Below, piece after piece: positions 1 to 8,177 of a stretch of DNA of 64,000 bases. Origin of the DNA: an uncultured Bacteroidales bacterium. GTDB taxonomy: Bacteria; Bacteroidota; Bacteroidia; Bacteroidales; Bacteroidaceae. How positions within the stretch are numbered: the first letter of the stretch is position 1; every line of letters begins with the position of its first letter. The notes beneath the pieces were generated by a model. The model saw nothing but the letters and a program-made list of their open reading frames with translations, was not told the origin of the DNA and did not search any database. The stretch is taken from positions 186,001 to 250,000 of the forward strand of contig CADCHQ010000001.1 in assembly GCA_902801325.1 (NCBI GenBank). Reading direction: 5' to 3'. The position numbers and the translations under genes were made by a program.

Positions 1-1614
1 GTCATGCCGATGTGTGTCATGGAAACGATAGCTGGCGTTGAGTAACACATTCTTATGCACCCACTTGCTGGCAGTCGCTGTGAGTCTGGCTGATACACGC
101 TTTGTGGGAGTGTGTGTCGATTGTTGCAGTGTCGATGTAAGCCCGTCTCCGACAAAATGCTCGATAAGTCTTTCGGTCTGCCCGTCCCGAAGGCTCTCAC
201 TGTAGTTCAAGGCACCCGTCAAACTCAGTGAACCCTTCTTGATGTAGTGCGTCCAAGTGGCATTGGCTCCAACGGCCGAGGAGTGTCCTTCGGAAGCTGA
301 TTTCGTGCGATTACGCAACAGCATACCGGGTAGCGAAAGCGAATCGAAGGCTGTCACGAGGGGTTGTTGCCACGACTCGTAAGGGTCGTTGTCGAATTGT
401 GCCGAACGGTTGTCACTTCGGCTACGGAGGCGTTTATGGTCGAATGTGGCATTGAAGCGAACCGTATTCTTGACATTGAAGGCATTCTGGAACGTGACTT
501 CTGCATTGGGATTAATCGCATGGTTACGCAGATAACTGGAGGTGGTTGTATAATTGTAGTCCTCGCCGGGAAAGAAGTTCTCCGTATCCCTACGATTGCG
601 ACTCCAGCGGTCGTCGTGCGCCACTCCACCACTTGCCGACCAGTTGCGTCTCAGTGTCTGTCCTGCCACCTTTCGGTTCCAGTTATGCTGGTAGCCGGCT
701 GCTCCATACTGTTCCCGTCCGAAATCCTTTGAGACATTTGATGAAGACATTCTCATCGTTCGACGATTCTGCTTGTTCAGGTCGTTGACTATTGCAGTTA
801 CCATCAGTGGATTGTTCTCTGAGAGTTTGCGCACAGAGGCATCGGCTTCATAGTGCTTGGGAGTCTGGTAAGCCCCCTTCACATCACCATAGAACTTGTC
901 GAGGAAACTCTTCTTTATCTTTAGGTCGAGCACCATATCCTCTCGTCCGTCGTCCTTTCCCGTTCGTTCGCTAAACTCCGAAGCTTTGTTATACGCTTTG
1001 ATGGTCTCCACCGCCTCGGCAGGCAAATTATTGTAGAAGTCCGCACCTCCCGGAAGCCTCTCTCCGTTCATGACCACGCGGATGGGCTTGCCATTAAAAG
1101 TAAGGCCGTTCCCGCCTATTTCCACACCAGGCAGTTGTGCAATGAGTTCTTCCAGTCGTGCCCCTTTCTCCAGATGGAACGCCTCGGGGTGGAACACAAT
1201 GGTGTCACCACTCATGGTGAAGCGTCGCATTCGTCCTTTCACCTCCAGCGCCTTCATCATCACCTCCGACGGCTTCAGCAGGATGTCGCCCAAGTCCACC
1301 GTATCGCGGTGGTTGTCGTAAATGGCAATATAGTTCAACTCCTTCGAATAGTAGCCAATCAGCTTTGCCGTAATCTTGCCGGAGGTGTTGGAGTAGAACA
1401 GGAAGCGACCTAGCGAATCGGTAGGCAGATGACTGCTGTAATTAATATTTGTGCCGTTGCGGCTGTAAGCTCCAGTGCAAAGTAAGTCAACACCCTGCAA
1501 CGCCTCCCGCGTCTCTGCATCAACGACGCGACCGCGGATGATCTCAGCCCTTACAGGTAGGGCCACTATCATACTAATCCATAAGGTAAATAACAAAAGA
1601 ATGTGGTTTCTCAT
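1..1614 (-). CDS. TonB-dependent-receptor-like outer membrane beta-barrel protein (3' end outside window)
   Basis: The frame is open on the minus strand from an ATG at 1614 to the left edge (538 codons), so the C-terminus is missing. It begins with a signal peptide (MRNHILLLFTLWISMIVALP), followed at about residues 25-105 by a carboxypeptidase-regulatory-like domain (IIRGRVVDAETREALQG). A plug-like segment follows (ARLEELIAQLPGVEIGG, then VMNGERLPGG), and then a long series of alternating polar and aromatic strands typical of an outer membrane barrel. This order matches the Bacteroidetes barrel family with a regulatory domain and a plug. It lies 71 nt downstream of the membrane regulator at 1686-3353, which may control it. 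The substrate cannot be read from the sequence. Confidence 0.85.
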   Translation of the reverse strand, partial: MRNHILLLFTLWISMIVALPVRAEIIRGRVVDAETREALQGVDLLCTGAYSRNGTNINYSSHLPTDSLGRFLFYSNTSGKITAKLIGYYSKELNYIAIYDNHRDTVDLGDILLKPSEVMMKALEVKGRMRRFTMSGDTIVFHPEAFHLEKGARLEELIAQLPGVEIGGNGLTFNGKPIRVVMNGERLPGGADFYNNLPAEAVETIKAYNKASEFSERTGKDDGREDMVLDLKIKKSFLDKFYGDVKGAYQTPKHYEADASVRKLSENNPLMVTAIVNDLNKQNRRTMRMSSSNVSKDFGREQYGAAGYQHNWNRKVAGQTLRRNWSASGGVAHDDRWSRNRRDTENFFPGEDYNYTTTSSYLRNHAINPNAEVTFQNAFNVKNTVRFNATFDHKRLRSRSDNRSAQFDNDPYESWQQPLVTAFDSLSLPGMLLRNRTKSASEGHSSAVGANATWTHYIKKGSLSLTGALNYSESLRDGQTERLIEHFVGDGLTSTLQQSTHTPTKRVSARLTATASKWVHKNVLLNASYRFHDTHRHD

Positions 1615-1685
1615 AGAGCTGTGAAGGGTTAGCCAACGGCTTTGATAACATTGGGATGAGGGTTGGTAAAAAGATATTTAGTCGC

Positions 1686-3353
1686 TTATAATGCCATCAC
1701 GATATGTTCAAGCGAAACGGTTGGGTCGGTAATTCCAAAGCCTTCTTTCTTCAGTTTCTGCTTTCGATGTTGTACAGCCGAAACAGTAAGGGAATAGATG
1801 TTTGCCAGTGCATTATTTGAGAGTTTCAGTCGGGTAAGCATACAAAGTCGGATGTCTTCTTCCGAGAATTTGGGGTAGTCGTGGCGCAGTCGACTGACGA
1901 AGCCGTTATCCACGGAGTCCAGTGTAGCCTCTATTTCTCGCCAGTTATGGGTGTCGATAATGATGCGACGATTGTTTCCTCTGTTTTGGCGCAACATTTC
2001 CATGATTTCACTCTTGTCCATGATGTGCTCACGCAGTAGAGTAATCATCGTATCCTTCTTTTGCAAACGCTCAGCCAATTGCTCGGCCTCACGCTGGTGT
2101 GCTTTTCGTTCTGCTTCTTGGCGTTGCCGCACTTTGATTCGCCAGTTCCAGAAAAGCAGTAATACCATAGCTACGCACAGCGAAAGCAAGGCAATGATGG
2201 TCATTAACAGGCGCGATTGTAGCACAGAGGCTTTGCGAACATACCCAGGAGCTAGATAGTTACGACTTTCGATTTCGAAAGTGCGAGCAGCCTCTGTCAT
2301 ATATTTCGAATACAACGTCGTTAGATTAGTTAAGTTTATAGTGGATTTCTTTGCTTTTGCCGTCGCTCTCTTATGTTGGAAATCTTCAAAATATGTTATG
2401 CAACCAGTCTCCCCCTTAGAAATCAGAGCTGATGAAGGATTTGAACGCAAAAAGAAATCCAAGGTCGGAGCTTTTTGGACGCTGTCGATGAGCTGAAAGA
2501 GCGTATCATAGGGAGGTGAAGTTTGTTGTGTATGTAGAAGCGAAGTTGCATGTTGGATTCTACCAAAGCATTGTGGGTCTAAACACATGAACTGGCCAAT
2601 TCTTAAATAATAGTATCCATAATCGTTGAAGAGTGTCAACAGATGTTGGGGGAAATCACGGCTTTTGTTATAACATTGCATAGCCTGACAGATAGCCCAG
2701 TATGCTTCGCCATACTTACTATTTCCGTGATTCGAAAAACCAACAATATGCTTTGCCCAGCGATGATATGCACGATAGGCTATTCCCCAATCCTCTGCCA
2801 CTTCGGCAGAGTGGATGGCAAGATGAATAAGTTGGTCGAACTGTGGTTGTAAGTCAGTATCATCATAATAATAACTGAGCGCATAGCAGATGCGACCAAA
2901 GAGGCGTACAGCTTCGCGGTTGTCCGACGTTCCACCAAGACTCTTACGATCATAATAATGATAAGCGTGTAGTAGAGTACTATCGTTTAATCGTAATTTC
3001 CTTATAGATATTGAACCACGATGGTAATTTATCATATTCTTGGTGATGCGATGGAATTCCCATGATTTGTCTGTAACCTGAAGACAAACAGTTGTATCGC
3101 AGAATTGACGTAACCGTTTTTCATCATGTATTAGTGCTTGCGCCAATGCCAAACGAGCGTGGATATCTTCATCGAGGGATGCGATGTTAACCTGTTTTAA
3201 TAGGGAGACAGCCTTGTAGGGGTTGGTGAGAGCTAGCGACTCGGCTTTTGCAATCACGTATGAAGGGCGATTACTGCAGGACGCCCACAGCAAACTACCT
3301 ACTACGATAATAGGTAAGAGAAAGAGTCTTCTAAGTTGAGTTTTCCTATTCAT
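1686..3353 (-). CDS. Membrane-anchored TPR regulator with C-terminal LuxR-like HTH
   Basis: This 555-residue protein has an N-terminal signal or lipobox-like segment (LLWASC, Cys26) and an alpha-helical TPR-like region to about residue 360. A single membrane segment at 381-401 (LLMTIIALLSLCVAMVLLLF) is followed by a coiled coil rich in Gln, Glu and Arg (about 405-455). The C-terminal part (about 485-540) resembles the HTH of Bacteroidales regulators (FSEEDIRLCMLTRL, then NALANIYSLTVSAVQHRKQKLK). The layout suggests a periplasmic sensor linked to cytoplasmic DNA binding. No kinase or receiver domain is visible. The barrel gene directly downstream is a plausible target. A promoter precedes the chosen ATG at 3353. 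Confidence 0.8.
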   Translation of the reverse strand: MNRKTQLRRLFLLPIIVVGSLLWASCSNRPSYVIAKAESLALTNPYKAVSLLKQVNIASLDEDIHARLALAQALIHDEKRLRQFCDTTVCLQVTDKSWEFHRITKNMINYHRGSISIRKLRLNDSTLLHAYHYYDRKSLGGTSDNREAVRLFGRICYALSYYYDDTDLQPQFDQLIHLAIHSAEVAEDWGIAYRAYHRWAKHIVGFSNHGNSKYGEAYWAICQAMQCYNKSRDFPQHLLTLFNDYGYYYLRIGQFMCLDPQCFGRIQHATSLLHTQQTSPPYDTLFQLIDSVQKAPTLDFFLRSNPSSALISKGETGCITYFEDFQHKRATAKAKKSTINLTNLTTLYSKYMTEAARTFEIESRNYLAPGYVRKASVLQSRLLMTIIALLSLCVAMVLLLFWNWRIKVRQRQEAERKAHQREAEQLAERLQKKDTMITLLREHIMDKSEIMEMLRQNRGNNRRIIIDTHNWREIEATLDSVDNGFVSRLRHDYPKFSEEDIRLCMLTRLKLSNNALANIYSLTVSAVQHRKQKLKKEGFGITDPTVSLEHIVMAL

Positions 3354-3381
3354 GGTTTGCGATTGACCTTATTCGCCGTTG

Positions 3382-3412
3382 CAAAGTTACGGCAATTCGG
3401 TGGTCTTTACAA
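3382..3412 (-). promoter_or_regulatory. Promoter of the TPR/HTH regulator
   Basis: On the minus strand a TAACTTTG -7 element (3389 to 3382) is preceded after 20 nt by TTG (3412-3410), and it lies 28 nt before the ATG. An imperfect inverted repeat (AAGGGTGGAAA / TTTTCCAACCCTT, 3418-3445) sits just upstream and could be an operator. Confidence 0.65.
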
Positions 3413-3613
3413 GGAAAAAGGGTGGAAACCTTTTTTCCAACCCTTTCACCTTGATATTCAGTCTCTTGTTGTTAAAATCACCACCCATTTCCCCATCTTT
3501 TGGGGTGGAAAATATGCCTTGAATGCTCGTTTGTTGCCACAATTCTCAAGGCAAAGCATGCAAGAGGGGTACGCAAAGGGGAATTTAATAAGAATTATTT
3601 TGCTGTCCCCAAA

Positions 3614-3680
3614 AGCCGGTATTACCCAGACGTCATTCCGGTTTCACGCTTTACGCTCGAAAATGTTCAAACAAGTTGGG
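3614..3680 (-). pseudogene. Relic of an AraC-family regulator C-terminus
   Basis: The minus strand encodes, with one frameshift and one in-frame stop, CPTCLNIFERK / ETGMTSG*YR. This matches CPASLTKFFKRETGMTPGQYR at the end of the intact AraC regulator at 4142-5020. About 62 nt align to the DNA of that gene. It looks like the last scrap of a lost paralogue or of a partial tandem duplication. Confidence 0.7.
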
Positions 3681-3686
3681 CATTTT

Positions 3687-3776
3687 ACTCACTCAATCAG
3701 CATCTTTTTCCCACCTTGAATATACAACCCTCGCTTTGGATTGATAAGTCGCCGTCCGCTGAGATCATACATGGAT
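3687..3776 (-). pseudogene. Relic of a secreted-protein C-terminal tail
   Basis: The minus strand reads MYDLSGRRLINPKRGLYIQ followed by GGKKMLIE and a stop. This is the conserved tail found at the ends of many secreted Prevotella-type proteins. An in-frame TAA five codons upstream of the Met shows that the body of the gene is gone. It abuts the AraC relic, so this stretch was once coding and has decayed. Confidence 0.65.
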
Positions 3777-3815
3777 TTGTCTTTTTACGCGCTCTCAAAA
3801 ATTTTTTTATGCAAA

Positions 3816-3905
3816 AATCTACTGAATCTACTGCAATAGGGGTTTAAATGATTGATTGCCACTAACATACAATGCAGTAGATTCGTTTTTCAAATCTACT
3901 GCAAT
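3816..3905. repeat. AATCTACTG repeats with a perfect 11-bp hairpin
   Basis: AATCTACTG occurs directly at 3816, 3825 and 3893 and inverted at 3875-3883. The last two form a perfect inverted repeat, TGCAGTAGATT (3873-3883) and AATCTACTGCA (3893-3903), with a 9-nt loop. No gene lies in it. Confidence 0.75.
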
Positions 3906-4114
3906 CAGCTGATTTTAGGTAAAAACAGAGGGTAGTCACCAACATATCACCTTAAAAAGGTGTCTCTATGTGTTTGTCTTACTAAAGTATATGCAAGAAT
4001 AATAGTAAGTCTCACCAAGAGCGACTAAGAGCGAGATGGAGTCTCAAAGGTGTTACGGAAAAGTAACATTAATGATACGAGAGAGTAACACAAGTGATAC
4101 AGGCATAAGATAAT
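3906..4114. other. Intergenic stretch with no recognisable gene
   Basis: No open frame with family resemblance is visible. It contains short similar words (AAAGTAACATTAATGATACG and AGAGTAACACAAGTGATAC at about 4060-4100) that look like a degenerate direct repeat of about 29 nt. Confidence 0.5.
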
Positions 4115-4165
4115 AGGCTTTATGCTGGAAGACCGGAGGCCTTAAGCCTGAATGCCTAAGGCTCG
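4115..4165. repeat. 22-bp-period tandem array A
   Basis: Two full 22-bp units (4115-4136, 4137-4158) both start AGGC, and a third starts at 4159. The array runs into the AraC gene and supplies its last codons and stop codon. Unit words include AGGCCTTAAGCC and GCCTAAGGC. Confidence 0.7.
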
Positions 4166-5020
4166 GTATTGCCCAGGCGTCATTCCTGTTTCACGCTTAA
4201 AGAATTTGGTCAATGAAGCAGGACAGGGGAAAAGGAGGCGTTCGGATATCTGTGCTATGCTCTCATCGCTGTAAGCCAACCAAACCTTAATCTCCTTGAC
4301 GGTTGTCTGGTTGATCCATTGCATCACAGTGCGGTCGCTCTCTTGCTTGACCAGTGTGCTCAGGTAGTGAGGGGCTATGCAAAGTTTTTCGGCATAGAAG
4401 GGAATGTTGCGCTCCTTTGCAGCATGCAGACTAACCAATGAGAGGAAGCGTCGCATCGTTTCATGTTGGCGATTGGTGGGTCGGTTCATCATTGCTTGCC
4501 CGTGTTGCCTATCGACGTAGATCAGAAGCGAACGCGTGAGCAAGTTTACGTTATCCTGCGAGAAAGGTTCCTGATGGACCATATCCCACAAGAGCTTGAA
4601 ATGCTGTTCGACGATGGGCATTGTCACGTCGGTAAGTACCAAACGTATGAAGCTTGGACGCTCTTTTGTTTCGTCTTTATCGTTGAATTTGCTGAGTCGA
4701 CTGTCATAGCAGAAGGCGTCGAACTCAAAGTCCTCCGAATGCTCTTTCTTTTCCACCAGCGTGTCGGCATAGAACACGACGAGGTCGCCTGCACGGAAAA
4801 CGTAGTCGACCAAGTTGAAGGAATAGCTTGCCCAACCGCGTTTTACCCATACAAAACGATTCTCTTGCAGACGATAAGGTTGAGTGGAGAAAAGGAACTC
4901 GCGATGCCGAATGTCGAAATTATGTAACATCCAGAACCAGTCGTGCAGGAAAATCTCGCCTTGCCCCTTCCAGTTCTCGGTGTTACTGAATAGTTCGAGT
5001 GATATGGTGTCGACTAACAT
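4142..5020 (-). CDS. AraC-family transcriptional regulator
   Basis: The protein has 292 residues. The N-terminal ~190 residues form an unassigned sensing domain. The C-terminal ~95 residues form a double HTH of the AraC/XylS type: FYAEKLCIAPHYLSTLVKQ for the first helix pair, and IAQISERLLFPCPASLTKFF plus KRETGMTPGQYR for the second. It is divergent from the FadL-type porin gene 114 nt away, so that gene and its own promoter are the likeliest targets. The last codons lie in a 22-bp-period repeat array. A degraded copy of its C-terminal segment lies at 3614-3680. Confidence 0.9.
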   Translation of the reverse strand: MLVDTISLELFSNTENWKGQGEIFLHDWFWMLHNFDIRHREFLFSTQPYRLQENRFVWVKRGWASYSFNLVDYVFRAGDLVVFYADTLVEKKEHSEDFEFDAFCYDSRLSKFNDKDETKERPSFIRLVLTDVTMPIVEQHFKLLWDMVHQEPFSQDNVNLLTRSLLIYVDRQHGQAMMNRPTNRQHETMRRFLSLVSLHAAKERNIPFYAEKLCIAPHYLSTLVKQESDRTVMQWINQTTVKEIKVWLAYSDESIAQISERLLFPCPASLTKFFKRETGMTPGQYRALGIQA

Positions 5021-5076
5021 GGGAGCAAATGTAATACTTTCTTACAAATTGGCAATAAAAAATACAAAAATGTTAA

Positions 5077-5088
5077 CGCACGCGTGCG
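5077..5088. promoter_or_regulatory. Perfect 12-bp palindrome, candidate operator
   Basis: CGCACGCGTGCG lies in the divergent AraC/FadL intergenic region, 10 nt upstream of the -7 element of the porin gene, so it overlaps the expected RNA polymerase site. It is strikingly GC-rich inside an AT-rich spacer. The binding protein is not known. Confidence 0.45.
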
Positions 5089-5098
5089 AAATAACCTC

Positions 5099-5106
5099 TA
5101 ATTTTG
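5099..5106 (+). promoter_or_regulatory. -7 promoter element of the FadL-type gene
   Basis: TAATTTTG lies 28 nt before the ATG at 5135. A good TTG at the -33 position is not evident, which fits a promoter needing an activator. Confidence 0.6.
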
Positions 5107-5134
5107 CACGCAATTACTTATTTATCTTTACTTT

Positions 5135-6550
5135 ATGAAGAAAAAGACGCTTTTCATTGCTATTTTTATGCTTAGTTCTGTGGCCACTTTTGCAGGTGGT
5201 CTGATGACTAACACCAACTATCACATTGCCTTCGACCGCATGATGGCACGTGGTGCTTCGTTTGACATTGATGCTGCTTACAGCAACCCTGCAGGTCTGG
5301 CTTGGGGACACGAAGGATGGCAATTGTCATTCAACGTGCAGAAGCCTTTCCAGTATCGTAATATTGAAGCCACACTGGCACAACCTTATGCAACGGCTCT
5401 TGGTTTTGAGCAACATAAGTTCAAGGGCAAGGCTACGGCCAATCCTTTCGTGCCTGCCCTGTTTGGTTCATACAAGCACGATAAATGGGCTGTCAGCCTG
5501 ATGGCTGGCATCGTTGGAAGTGGTGGCAAGGTTACTTATGAGGACGGTATTCCTATGTTGGTAGTACCCATTCGGGCCCAACTGGCTGCAAGTGGTCTCA
5601 CACCTAATTATTACAACCTCGATGCCTATATGCAAGGCAAGCAGTACATCTATGGCGTGCAGGCTGCTTTCACCTATCGCTTCAACGACCATTGGTCGGC
5701 AGCAGCAGGGCTTCGTGGAAACATTTATAGCGGCTTCAGTCGCGGCCATATCGTTGCAAAGGTTAATCCCTTGGTTATGATGGCAACAGGCTTGCCTGAA
5801 GAAGCTGTGAACATGCAACTCGATGTGGATCAAAAGGGATTTGGCATCTGTCCGATTCTCAGCGTTAACTATAAGCTCGACCGTTTGGTAGTGACAGGCC
5901 GCTATGAGTTCCGTTCAAAGTTGAACATCCCCAATGAGACCAATGCACTTAGCATAGCGAAAGCAGGACAGGGCAACACTGACATCAAGGCTATGGCTGA
6001 GGCTTATGGCAATGAGGCAACAATAGCGGCTCTGACTCCCGTTCTTGGACCTGAAATGACCAATGCCATTGGAGCCTATCTGCCCAAGGCAAAGACTCGT
6101 TACGACATGCCTGCATTGCTTTCAGTTGCTGTCGGGTATGAGTTCATCCCCGAAAAGTTCCGTGGGACATTGGAATATCACTGGTTCGACGACAAACATG
6201 CAAAGATGGCAGGTGAGCGTCAGGAAGCCTTGAAGCACGGCACTCAGGAAATCCTCGTTGGACTTGAGTACGACATCAACAAGGTAGTTACTGTTTCGGC
6301 AGGTGCTCAGCGCACGGACTATGGGCTGTCTGATGACTATCAGACCAACACCTCGTTTGCCTGCGACAGTTACTCTGTGGGTTTTGGTGCCGCATTTAAT
6401 GTCACCGATCACCTTCGCGTCAATGCAGGTTATTTCTGCTCTATCTACAAGGACTACAACCGCAATATCAGTTACAGTACTATCCCTGTTGCAGAGACCT
6501 ACTCGCGCACCAATCACGTCTTTGGTTTGGGCTTTGACTACAAGTTCTAA
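5135..6550 (+). CDS. FadL/OmpP1/TodX-family outer membrane transporter
   Basis: The protein has 471 residues with a signal peptide (MKKKTLFIAIFMLSSVATFA). The mature N-terminus, with DIDAAYSNPAGLAW, is the family hallmark of the hatch region. The rest consists of amphipathic strands ending in an aromatic residue (GLGFDYKF), as expected for an outer membrane barrel. Family members carry hydrophobic compounds such as fatty acids or aromatics across the outer membrane; the substrate here is unknown. It is a single gene under its own promoter, divergent from an AraC regulator. Confidence 0.88.
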   Translation: MKKKTLFIAIFMLSSVATFAGGLMTNTNYHIAFDRMMARGASFDIDAAYSNPAGLAWGHEGWQLSFNVQKPFQYRNIEATLAQPYATALGFEQHKFKGKATANPFVPALFGSYKHDKWAVSLMAGIVGSGGKVTYEDGIPMLVVPIRAQLAASGLTPNYYNLDAYMQGKQYIYGVQAAFTYRFNDHWSAAAGLRGNIYSGFSRGHIVAKVNPLVMMATGLPEEAVNMQLDVDQKGFGICPILSVNYKLDRLVVTGRYEFRSKLNIPNETNALSIAKAGQGNTDIKAMAEAYGNEATIAALTPVLGPEMTNAIGAYLPKAKTRYDMPALLSVAVGYEFIPEKFRGTLEYHWFDDKHAKMAGERQEALKHGTQEILVGLEYDINKVVTVSAGAQRTDYGLSDDYQTNTSFACDSYSVGFGAAFNVTDHLRVNAGYFCSIYKDYNRNISYSTIPVAETYSRTNHVFGLGFDYKF

Positions 6551-6582
6551 GGCGTTTTAACTTATTTTATACAAATCTTCGC

Positions 6583-6612
6583 TTGTGCGTTGATTCTTTA
6601 TTCGTACCTTCG
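6583..6612 (+). promoter_or_regulatory. Promoter of the RsiV/SIMPL/isomerase unit
   Basis: TTG (6583-6585), 19 nt, then TACCTTCG (6605-6612), 29 nt before the ATG at 6642. The spacing matches the Bacteroidetes consensus; the -7 element has one mismatch to TAnnTTTG. Confidence 0.6.
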
Positions 6613-6641
6613 CAGCGTTATCGCATAAACTTTTAGATACA

Positions 6642-7442
6642 ATGAAGAATCAACGCATCTTTTTATTCGTAGCACTTGCTGCTATTGTTTCCTTATGGGG
6701 ATGCAAGGACATTCCCACGAACACAACTCAATGTAACCTTGTCGAAATTGCCGACGGCGAGGGTAATGATAGCGCTCACATCAAGTTCGTCCTTCCTTGG
6801 TATGGCGACAAACGCGTGAACGAGGCCATCGTTGAACAACTCAATGAGTCGTTTGGCGGAGGCTATGAAGGCTCGTATAGCGATGTCGATTCCATGGGTC
6901 GCTATTATCTGGCGTACTACATGCAAGAGATGAAGAGAGACCGTTCCGAGATAGAGAACGAGATGCCTTACGAGCGCAGCCTCTCGGCCATCCTTTCTGA
7001 AGAGACAGATGACTATGTGACCATCGACGTCCAAGAGTATCAATATACGGGTGGTGCTCATGGTGGCACTACTTCCTATGGACTCACCTTCCGCAAGTCC
7101 GATGGCCGGCAGATGGGAAAGAATATCCTGAACAATCTCGTAGGCGATGACGAATGGAATGATATGGTGAAGCAACAGCTGATGGAATACTTCGATGTGA
7201 AGACAGAAGAAGAGTTGCACGACAACCTGCAACTGTCTCCTGACTACTTCCCCTTCATCCCCCTGCCTCAGACCGAGCCTTGCCTTACCGAGAAAGGCCT
7301 TGTCTTCACCTATCAGCAATACGAGATAGCCTGCTACGCCGCGGGTATGCCAGGCTTTGTCATTCCGTACGACAAACTGAAGAAATACCTCAACCGCACC
7401 GGCAAACAATTATTGGAAAAGTATTATTCGTTTAACTCATAA
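6642..7442 (+). CDS. RsiV-family (DUF3298/DUF4163) lipoprotein
   Basis: The protein has 266 residues with a lipobox (SLWGC, Cys21). The central segment TIDVQEYQYTGGAHGGTTSYG is the hallmark of the DUF3298/RsiV fold, and IPLPQTEPCLTEKGLVFTYQ followed by an aromatic-rich end completes it. RsiV in Bacillus is a lysozyme-binding anti-sigma factor, but this protein has no cytoplasmic anti-sigma region, so it is probably only a surface or periplasmic relative. It is the first gene of a tight three-gene unit (11 nt to the SIMPL gene). Confidence 0.8.
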   Translation: MKNQRIFLFVALAAIVSLWGCKDIPTNTTQCNLVEIADGEGNDSAHIKFVLPWYGDKRVNEAIVEQLNESFGGGYEGSYSDVDSMGRYYLAYYMQEMKRDRSEIENEMPYERSLSAILSEETDDYVTIDVQEYQYTGGAHGGTTSYGLTFRKSDGRQMGKNILNNLVGDDEWNDMVKQQLMEYFDVKTEEELHDNLQLSPDYFPFIPLPQTEPCLTEKGLVFTYQQYEIACYAAGMPGFVIPYDKLKKYLNRTGKQLLEKYYSFNS

Positions 7443-7453
7443 AGAATACAACA

Positions 7454-8170
7454 ATGAAAGCATTGAAAGAACACAGCACACTCTTGTCGGCCGTCGTTGT
7501 CGCTTTGGGTTTATGTTTCCTTGGATGCAGCATCAAGAGCGGTATCGTTCGCTTCAAGACGCTTGATCGCCACATCACAGTCAAGGGTCTGTCGGAGCGC
7601 GAAGTTCCTGCCAACAAGGTTACTTGGCCTCTCATGTACAAGGAACTGGGCAATGACCCATCGGCCATGTATGAGCTCATCGAGCAGAAGAATCAGAAGG
7701 TAGTGGCTTTCCTCAAAGCCGCTGGACTGAAGGACACAGAGATTAGCGTCAATTCGCCTACTATCCGCGACCGCCAAGCCGATAATTATGGCAACGAAAT
7801 CATGAAATACCGTTATAAGGCTTCGTGCGTTATCACGGTCACCTCTACAGATGTCGATAAGGTTCGTAATCTTATGAACCGCCAGTCGGAATTGATGAAG
7901 CAAGGCATTGCACTTATTGCCGAAGAGTATGGCGACCAGAATGTTAGCTACGAATACACCGGCCTGAACGAGATTAAGCCTGAGATGGTGCAGGAAGCCA
8001 TGAAGAATGCCCTCACCACAGCCGAGCAGTTTGCTCAAGATGCACATGCAAAGCTTGACGGCGTCATCAATGCCCAGCAGGGACAGTTCAGTATCGAAGA
8101 CCGTGACGCAAATACGCCTTACATCAAGAAGGTGCGCGTTGTGAACACGGTTACGTATGCCATCAAGTAA
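7454..8170 (+). CDS. SIMPL-domain (DUF541) protein
   Basis: The protein has 238 residues with an N-terminal hydrophobic segment (TLLSAVVVALGLCFLGC), which is a membrane anchor or lipobox at Cys25. The body carries the SIMPL pattern: ITVKGLSEREVPANKVTW near the start, KYRYKASCVITVTSTDVDKV in the middle, and VNTVTYAIK at the end. SIMPL proteins are periplasmic and of unclear biochemical role. It sits between an RsiV-like lipoprotein gene and an isomerase-like gene in one operon. Confidence 0.85.
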   Translation: MKALKEHSTLLSAVVVALGLCFLGCSIKSGIVRFKTLDRHITVKGLSEREVPANKVTWPLMYKELGNDPSAMYELIEQKNQKVVAFLKAAGLKDTEISVNSPTIRDRQADNYGNEIMKYRYKASCVITVTSTDVDKVRNLMNRQSELMKQGIALIAEEYGDQNVSYEYTGLNEIKPEMVQEAMKNALTTAEQFAQDAHAKLDGVINAQQGQFSIEDRDANTPYIKKVRVVNTVTYAIK

Positions 8171-8177
8171 GGATGGA

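Noticed and set aside
1895..1906. DnaA box / origin from TTATCCACG
   Set aside because: Single imperfect match inside a coding region, with no cluster or AT-rich unwinding region.
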